Assembly (NCBI GenBank): GCA_027886175.1
Contig: JAJNNQ010000024.1
Coordinates: 1,906,001 to 1,970,000 of the forward strand
From: Phylloscopus collybita
Lineage: Eukaryota; Chordata; Aves; Passeriformes; Phylloscopidae
Length of the DNA: 64,000 bases
Direction of reading: 5' to 3'
Of the stretch, positions 60,101 to 64,000 are shown piece by piece. Position 1 is the stretch's first letter; the number at the start of each line of letters is the position of its first letter. The notes under the pieces were generated by a model, which did no database searches, was not told the DNA's origin, and saw nothing but the letters and a program-made list of their open reading frames with translations. The position numbers and the translations under genes are program-made.

Positions 60101-62746
60101 ACACATGTAGCAAGAAACTCCAGTCTGGTTCTTAATTCAGTCAAACCCTGCCAAACAATGTCCGTGTGCACACAGCAAAGCATTAAAGCAGATTAAGTTG
60201 TCCTGAACTGCATCGAGCAGCTAATCCCGGAGTTAGAGCTGTTAAAATGTAAACCAAGGAAACACAACCCTGTGCTTTTTTTTTTTTTTTTTTTTTGTCT
60301 CATGAAGCGGCCCTGAGTAGCAGTGTAAAGCAACATTTGCATCTTAAGAGTGGAAGGAGACCACAGGAACTGTGGTGATTTGTTTATTCTATGCACTACT
60401 TACATCCCAGAGAGGTAATTCTATGCACTGCTCATGAGTCATTCAAAGTGGATTAGTGATTAACAGCACTCTCTTACTCTGGCAGGAGGGTGTCCATGCA
60501 AAGAATTACAGCTAAGCATCTGTAAAGCAACTACACTTTTAAAGTCACATCCTATCTCAATCCAAATTAACTTTTAATAATTGATTTTAAGGTTCACGAT
60601 CGCCACCGTAAGCGTTTCTGAATTGTCATACAGCTCAGTGAAATAAGTGGGAATACTGGCAGAGAGAAACACTCTTCAGAGAGAAGTGATGGATTCTGGC
60701 CCAGGCTTAATAAGCCATTAGAAAAGCTGTTTACAGCAAACCCAAAAACATTCTGACCCAGTCTAGGTAGCCTCCTTTCATTCAGGTTATACTGATAAAA
60801 AAAATGAAAGCTTGCAAATTGCGCTGATGGGCATTAAACTGCTAAAAAGGGCTCCTGTTGTACAAGTGATGCCTGACATAGAACCTAATGTTTCAACTAT
60901 TTACAGCTATAAAAGCAAGCCAGGCGCTTTTTTTTCCCCCTTCTGGAGCAACTCCTTCCACAAACCATCCAAAGCATCCTTTTTGGCAGGCTCCTACGAT
61001 GTAGCAAAGCCGGAGAACTCAAATGAACGGAAAGTCATGCAGTTATTTTTTTTTTTTCGTACTTGGGGAAAGGGAAAAAAAAAAAAGAAAACACCAAACC
61101 CAAACCGCTGAAGGGATATTCTTACAGAACTTCATTGCATAAACTCGGCCACATGTCTACCAGAGCACTGTCCCTTAACGACCTTTGGCAATGCAATTAA
61201 TCAACAACCCAGCGTGGAGCAACAAGGCACGGCTCTGCACGGGCAACACAAGCAGATCCAAGCCGCAGCTGGTCGGGGCACCCACTCGGGGGACACGACA
61301 GGGACTGCAGCCCCTCGCCACCAGCCCAGCTCAGGCAGCTTGTGCGGCTCTGTTTACCTGCGCTCTGCATTTACCTCCTACACTTGAACCACAAGCGCTG
61401 CTGCCTCCCAGTGCGGTGGAGCTATTCTTGCTGGAAATTGCGTCCCAATGCGCTCCACGGGCAACACGTCTGTACTCCTAAGAGGCTCGCCACCACTTTC
61501 ACCAGCAGGTTTGTCTGGGTGCTAATTTAGGCTAGGAAGTGCTATCAGCCCTGCCCACCCGGACCACCTCTGCAGAGCCAGAGAAGCCGGGTGTTAAAAC
61601 ATCTCACAGGGACAGAGAGGACAAACTCGTATCTCAAGGAGAGGGGACATCAGGCTGAATTCTGCCTCTCCACCGGGCCGCGGTCCCAACACGGCTCTGC
61701 TGTGGCAGGGGACAGACACACAAACCTCAACCCCTCCGCCATCCCCCGGCAGCTGGGCCTGCTCAGGGTGCCGCTCCCGGAGATGCCGCTCTGCCCGACG
61801 GAGGAGCCGGGCCCAGGAGCGGGGAGGCGACCCCCGGGCAAAGCCGAGCAGGGTGGCCGGAGGCCAGGGCCGTGCCCACGGCCAGGGCCGTGCCTACCTC
61901 GCGGGTGAAGAGGATGGCGGCATCGTAGTGCTCCTCGTGGTCGTCGTCGAGGCGGTTGTGCTGGTGCTGCCACTTGCAGAAGTTCTTGAGCGTGGTGGCG
62001 GCGTTCCTGTTGACCTCCAGCCCCTTCTCCTTGTCGCCCAGCGCCACCACCTTCACCACGGCCAGCCGCACGTGGTTCTCCAGGCTGGCGTGCGCGTAGA
62101 GCCGGGAGGCGATGGAGGCCAGGGTCAGCAGGTAGTGCTGCAGCCCCTTCCCGTACTTGCGCACCATGGAGGCGTCGGCCACCAGCAGCAGCTCCACCTG
62201 CCGGGCCCGGGACACGGAGCGCCGCCGCCGCCGCGGCCGCCCGTCCCCGCCCGCCGGCCCGGCGGGGTCTCGGGTCTCGCAGCTGGTGCGGGCCGGCACC
62301 GTCTCGAAGCTGAAGCGCTCCCTGCGGAAGACGTGAGGGGCGCGGGCCGGGCCCTCGCCGTAGATCCGCGCTCCGGCCTCTCCGCGCGGGGCGCGGCGCG
62401 CCGGGCGCACGGTGTAGCGGGAGCGGCCCACGGCGAAGAAGCCGTCGAGGCCGCCGCAGAGGTTGAAGACGGCGAGCGAGCGCGGGCTGCCGTCCACCGT
62501 GCCGCGGTAGTGGCAGCGCGGCCCGTCGCGCTCCAGGTCGAGCAGGAAGCGCTGTCCCCCGGCGTAGAGCACGTAGCCCGCCCTGCCGCCCCCCGCGTAG
62601 GTCGGGTCGAGGCGCCGCACGGCCCCGCGGGGCGGCCCGGGGGCGGGGGGCCGGGCGGGCGGCGCGCCGGGCTCGGCAGGTGCGGGCGGCGGCGGCGGCG
62701 GCGCGGCGCGGGCGGCCAGCAGCAGCCACAGCAGCGCCGGCAGCAT
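29615..62746 (-). CDS. ADAMTS5: ADAMTS5, secreted aggrecanase-2 metalloproteinase (complete coding sequence)
   Basis: Eight coding exons: 62746-61898, 52197-52065, 40929-40762, 36516-36233, 35135-34952, 34538-34363, 33707-33532 and 30182-29615; all introns GT-AG, phases consistent, 2,538 nt, 845 residues. Order: signal peptide ([15 protein letters not shown]), prodomain with cysteine-switch-like RTSCETRD, furin site RRRRR (172-176), catalytic domain with [11 protein letters not shown] (325-335), disintegrin-like (384-478), single central TSR (479-540), cysteine-rich (540-658), spacer, one C-terminal TSR ending [12 protein letters not shown]. Human ADAMTS5 has 930 residues; the mature part from the furin site is 669 residues in both, so the whole difference is in the prodomain. 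Known role: cleavage of aggrecan and versican in cartilage, heart and connective tissue. Same strand as ADAMTS1, which lies downstream. Confidence 0.97.
30183..33531 (-). other. ADAMTS5 intron 7 (3.35 kb)
   Basis: AT-rich, non-coding. A short CR1 fragment lies next to exon 8 (30,243-30,292). A20 tract near 31,590. Otherwise no feature recognised. Confidence 0.85.
30243..30292 (-). mobile_element. short CR1 LINE 3'-end fragment
   Basis: Plus strand CACAGAATCACAGAACCAAC, GGCTGGAACAGATCTTTGAG and TCCAACC is the reverse complement of a CR1 3' terminus with its octamer-like (ATTCTGTG) tail. Only about 60 bases from exon 8. Confidence 0.75.
33532..33707 (-). CDS. ADAMTS5: ADAMTS5 coding exon 7: cysteine-rich region, second part
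   Basis: 176 nt, acceptor CCCAG|GTCACTG, donor AG|GTACTG. Reads [40 protein letters not shown] and [19 protein letters not shown] is a potential glycosylation site shared with human. Confidence 0.96.
33708..34362 (-). other. ADAMTS5 intron 6 (655 nt)
   Basis: Non-coding, no repeat or motif recognised. Confidence 0.85.
34363..34538 (-). CDS. ADAMTS5: ADAMTS5 coding exon 6: cysteine-rich region, first part
   Basis: 176 nt, acceptor CACAG|CTAAATCC, donor AAG|GTAATG. Junction codon G|CT gives Ala before [19 protein letters not shown], where ADAMTS1 and human ADAMTS5 have Gly. Ends [10 protein letters not shown]. Confidence 0.94.
34539..34951 (-). other. ADAMTS5 intron 5 (413 nt)
   Basis: Non-coding, no repeat or motif recognised. 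Confidence 0.85.
34952..35135 (-). CDS. ADAMTS5: ADAMTS5 coding exon 5: central thrombospondin type-1 repeat
   Basis: 184 nt, phase 0 start, phase 1 end. Reads [40 protein letters not shown] and [11 protein letters not shown]. The NVT is an N-glycosylation sequon where I recall human having SLM. Confidence 0.95.
35136..36232 (-). other. ADAMTS5 intron 4 (1.1 kb)
   Basis: Non-coding, no repeat or motif recognised. Confidence 0.85.
36233..36516 (-). CDS. ADAMTS5: ADAMTS5 coding exon 4: disintegrin-like domain
   Basis: 284 nt, acceptor CCAG|GGAAC, donor TCG|GTGAGG. Reads [57 protein letters not shown] and ends KKKYYS. One codon shorter than ADAMTS1 exon 5. Confidence 0.96.
36673..37105 (+). 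mobile_element. probable solo LTR of an endogenous retrovirus, antisense in ADAMTS5 intron 3
   Basis: About 433 bp starting TGTT and ending AACA. It has promoter-like signals in the right order: CCAAT at 36,951-36,955, TATAAAA at 36,974-36,980 and AATAAA at 37,052-37,057, with a CCCCGGCTCCCGGAGCTC segment between the last two, as in R/U5 of avian LTRs. Flanks are ccaccg and accccg, so a six-base target duplication, if real, has diverged at two bases. No internal viral genes are present. The family was not identified; boundaries are inferred. Confidence 0.6.
39058..39107. repeat. 50-base T homopolymer
   Basis: Uninterrupted T50 on the plus strand (A50 in the ADAMTS5 sense). Longest homopolymer in the window. 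Could be a retrotransposon A-tail, a slippage product or an assembly artefact. Confidence 0.95.
40762..40929 (-). CDS. ADAMTS5: ADAMTS5 coding exon 3: rest of zinc site and Met-turn
   Basis: 168 nt. Completes [13 protein letters not shown], then [34 protein letters not shown] and EFFDDGHG. Donor ATG|GTATGT at 40761. Confidence 0.96.
44262..44396 (-). mobile_element. CR1 LINE 3' fragment, reverse orientation
   Basis: Plus strand runs from TTCACAGAATATCCTGAGCT through GACCATCCAGGTCCAGCTCC to CATTGTCCAAACACTTCTGG, the reverse complement of a CR1 3' region (landmarks: GAGCTGAAAGGAACCCACAA and the AGAAGT...CCAAA...TGCTCTCAGGCACAGGG segment). Confidence 0.85.
45966..46050 (-). mobile_element. CR1 LINE 3' fragment, reverse orientation
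   Basis: Plus strand ATCACTTAGGTTGGAAAAGA, then CACAACCTAACACTGCCAAA and CACCACTAAACCATGTC: reverse complement of the common CR1 3' end. Confidence 0.85.
47285..47425 (+). mobile_element. CR1 LINE 3' fragment, forward orientation
   Basis: CCCCGTCCCTGGAAGTATGT, CAGTGTCCCTGCCCATGGCA, GGCCCTTCCAACCCAAACCA and a degenerate ATTCT-type tail (TCCCATGATTTTCTAG) show a CR1 3' end. Confidence 0.88.
47501..47845 (-). mobile_element. CR1 LINE 3' fragment, reverse orientation
   Basis: Plus strand from TAATCACAGAAAATGATGC through AAATCTCCTCTGCTGCAATT, CAGGCCATTAGCCCTTGTGC and CTGTCCCAGGTGGACATGGG is the reverse complement of CR1 3' sequence. Lies tail to tail with the previous copy, 75 bases apart. Confidence 0.82.
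52065..52197 (-). CDS. ADAMTS5: ADAMTS5 coding exon 2: catalytic domain, first half of zinc site
   Basis: 133 nt, acceptor GCAG|GAT, donor G|GTATGC. Encodes [38 protein letters not shown] and TVAHEI-G. Too short to appear as an obvious ORF; found from conserved residues and splice sites. Identical length and phase to ADAMTS1 exon 3. Confidence 0.96.
52571..52799. repeat. tandem duplication of a 114-bp unit
   Basis: Copy 1 begins GGCACAGAGAAAGCTTCAGC at 52,571 and copy 2 with the same bases at 52,685. They differ by a few substitutions and a five-base insertion (CAGAA) near the end of copy 2, so the event is fairly recent. Confidence 0.93.
53550..53820 (+). mobile_element. CR1 LINE 3' end with intact tail
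   Basis: Landmarks GGTTGGACATTAGGAAGACT, TTCTTCACAGAGAGGGTGAT, GGGGCTGCCCAGCTGTCCCT, GGAGGTGTTTAAGGAAAGGC and GACTCAATGATCTTGGAAGT end at TGATCCTGTGATTCTGTGA, the CR1 octamer-type 3' terminus. Confidence 0.92.
58383..58481. repeat. tandem duplication of a 56-bp unit
   Basis: TCTAAATTTGCTGTTGACTT followed by CACTGCCA occurs at 58,383 and 58,439, and both copies go on to ACAAGTGAT with a few differences. Confidence 0.9.
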
Positions 62747-62780
62747 CCTCGCCTCGGCGCGGGGCAGCGGGGCGGCCGTC
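61840..62780. promoter_or_regulatory. CpG island over ADAMTS5 exon 1
   Basis: Very high G+C and CpG density by eye from about 61,840 to 62,780, centred on coding exon 1 rather than on the presumed start of transcription near 63.6 kb. Boundaries are visual. Confidence 0.8.
61898..62746 (-). CDS. ADAMTS5: ADAMTS5 coding exon 1: signal peptide, prodomain, N-terminal catalytic domain
   Basis: 849 nt, 283 codons, donor GAG|GTAGGC at 61897. The frame stays open far upstream by chance. This ATG was chosen because it begins a signal peptide and aligns with the family start. Prodomain hallmarks: [38 protein letters not shown]. After furin site: [18 protein letters not shown], ending AAILFTRE. Extremely GC-rich with Pro/Ala/Arg runs at the N terminus. 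Confidence 0.96.
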
Positions 62781-63600
62781 GTGGTAATTACGGTGGTGAG
62801 AATGATGGTAAATAACGGGAGAACGGCGGTGGAAGGAGCCGGCCGGCGGAGCGCGGCAGCGGAGTTAAGGGATGGGAAGGGAAGGAGAGATGCGGGGAAG
62901 GGAGGGAGGAAAAAAAAAAAAAAAAGAAAAAAAATAAAGAACAACGAGAAAAAAAAAATAAGAAAAAAAAAAAAGTTCTCGCTCCCGAAGTCAAGTGTGA
63001 GTGGGAGAGAAAAAAATGTCAACAAAAGCCGCTCGCGTGTGAACTTTGTGTTTCTCTGCAGGGAAGAGCCGGGAGCACATGGAAGGACAGAGAAGGAGAA
63101 AGAGACAGAGAGAGAGAGAGAGGAAAAAAAAAAAAATCCCAAATCGCTGCTGCCGGGGAGGCAAAGTGAGGAGAGAGGAAAAGGAGGAGAGACGGCTCGG
63201 AGCCGGCAAGTAGAGAAGTTTGAGCACTTCCCACTCCTCTTCCACTTCTCTGCTGTAGTCACCGAATCATCACCAGCAGCAGCAGGGGCAGGTCTGCTGC
63301 GACTCGGCACTTTCTCGGGCTCCGGTGGGCTCCTTTCCTTCTTTTGCCCTCTTTTGTTTTGAAGAGAAGGAGGAGAAGGGGAGAGAAGAGATTCAGGCAC
63401 CCAAAACTGCCTCGATCGTCTCCGGTGAGATGGTTAAATTGAAAAAAAAAAAAAAAAAAAAAGAAAAAAAAAGAAAAAAAGCCCAAGAAGCGGAAAACGT
63501 CCTGGATTTCTGTAAAAGCCCCCTCCCTGTATCTTTCCTGTTGTTGTTGTTGTTATCCCCAGTCTGTCGATGTGAACAAGAGGAGAAGGGAGAGAAATGT
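62747..63600 (-). other. ADAMTS5: probable ADAMTS5 5' UTR with several U-rich tracts
   Basis: Between the ATG and the candidate TATA box. The sense strand is strongly pyrimidine-rich, with T tracts opposite the A runs at about 62,911-62,938, 62,950-62,973, 63,124-63,136 and 63,442-63,480, and a CT-rich stretch opposite (GA)n near 63,110. No splice signal was assigned; an unspliced leader of about 850 nt is assumed. Confidence 0.45.
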
Positions 63601-63627
63601 GAAGATGAGAGGAGGTGGAACAATGAA

Positions 63628-63633
63628 TTTATA
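63628..63633 (-). promoter_or_regulatory. ADAMTS5: candidate TATA box of ADAMTS5
   Basis: Minus strand reads CATTCCGCTATAAATTC: a consensus TATAAA preceded 3 bases upstream by CATTCC, the TEAD/MCAT core. Would place initiation near 63,600. No transcript evidence. Confidence 0.4.
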
Positions 63634-63913
63634 GCGGAATGCCATCCTGCAATGGCAATTTCAACAATTCGTCACTGCAGGCTGCCTCTTAAAGGGAGAG
63701 CTTCAAAACCACCACTCCCACACTTCCTTCTCATTTAATCAGACAGAAGGAGAAACTTGAGGGGAGGCGGAAAGGGGGAGGGAGGGGGGGGACGGCTTCG
63801 GGGGGAGGAGAAAAGCAGCGAGAGTGAGCGGGAGAGAGGGAAGCAGGAGAGGAGAAAAGCCGGAGGAAGCCGGGGGCACGGCAGAGAGAGACCGGCAGGA
63901 GAAGGATGTTTGT

Positions 63914-63914
<1 letters not shown>

Positions 63915-63955
<41 letters not shown>
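63915..63955. repeat. (GT)n microsatellite, about 20 units
   Basis: Uninterrupted GT dinucleotide run about 285 bases upstream of the candidate ADAMTS5 TATA box. Surrounded by purine-rich, G-rich sequence (63,750-63,905). Confidence 0.95.
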
Positions 63956-63958
<3 letters not shown>

Positions 63959-64000
63959 AACGCGAGGTTCCCCCGAATGGCCGCAGCCGCAGAACCGTGC

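Larger units (their letters stand above)
52198..61897 (-). other. ADAMTS5 intron 1 (9.7 kb)
   Basis: Contains two short tandem duplications (52.6 and 58.4 kb), one CR1 copy (53.6 kb) and several A/T tracts (52,243-52,257; 53,463-53,475; 57,740-57,754; 60,276-60,297). No gene recognised. As the first intron of a developmentally regulated gene it is a likely place for enhancers, but none can be named from the sequence. Confidence 0.85.

Noticed and set aside
1..62746. Alternative assignment to the ADAMTS8/ADAMTS15 pair
   Set aside because: Sequence landmarks ([20 protein letters not shown], and [13 protein letters not shown] with ending KQCLLKKC) match ADAMTS1 and ADAMTS5, and the single C-terminal TSR in the second gene fits ADAMTS5.
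61853..62815. 320-codon open frame on the plus strand over ADAMTS5 exon 1
   Set aside because: Antisense shadow caused by extreme G+C and few stop codons.
62747..63400. Possible N-terminal extension of ADAMTS5 in the same frame
   Set aside because: The frame is open upstream, but translation gives low-complexity Phe/Ser runs and would bury the signal peptide. The ATG at 62,746 fits the family.

Overview
This is a vertebrate genomic window, most likely from a bird. It carries truncated CR1 LINE copies, including a CR1-type reverse transcriptase remnant near 16.03 kb, which is the dominant avian repeat class. It also has CpG-island promoters and compact introns, and its two genes encode proteins very close to mammalian ADAMTS1 and ADAMTS5. 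No prokaryotic features, tRNA, rRNA or CRISPR are visible.

Layout: both genes lie on the minus strand, head to tail. ADAMTS1 occupies about 1-6.1 kb. All nine coding exons are visible, but the window edge cuts the last one, so about the final 70 codons (last thrombospondin repeat and stop) are missing. From about 6.5 to 23.5 kb is a gene-free spacer with a CR1 copy at 16.0-16.6 kb, homopolymers and a few short palindromes. ADAMTS5 runs from its promoter near 63.6 kb to its stop codon at 29,615-29,617. All eight coding exons were resolved, giving an 845-residue protein. Its 3' UTR probably continues to about 23.55 kb. ADAMTS5 introns 1 to 3 and 7 are long and hold CR1 fragments, a probable solo LTR, a 50-base T tract and two short tandem duplications.

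Every one of the 15 introns has GT-AG ends and consistent phases. Both proteins are secreted, furin-activated zinc metalloproteinases with this order: signal peptide, prodomain, reprolysin-type catalytic domain, disintegrin-like domain, central thrombospondin repeat, cysteine-rich region, spacer, C-terminal thrombospondin repeat(s). In mammals they are the aggrecanase/versicanase pair lying side by side on one chromosome, and the same pairing is seen here. Exon sizes match almost one for one, as expected for tandem-duplicate paralogues. The only structural difference in the visible part is an extra intron in ADAMTS1 that separates the prodomain from the catalytic domain.

I found no wholly new system. 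The observations most worth checking are: parallel shortening of both prodomains (the ADAMTS5 mature part has the same length as the human one); a 25-bp, 19-copy minisatellite in ADAMTS1 intron 8, with splice-like motifs on the opposite strand; a candidate 6-kb ADAMTS5 3' UTR with three miR-27 seed matches and one extended miR-140 match; and a solo LTR with intact-looking promoter signals, antisense inside ADAMTS5.
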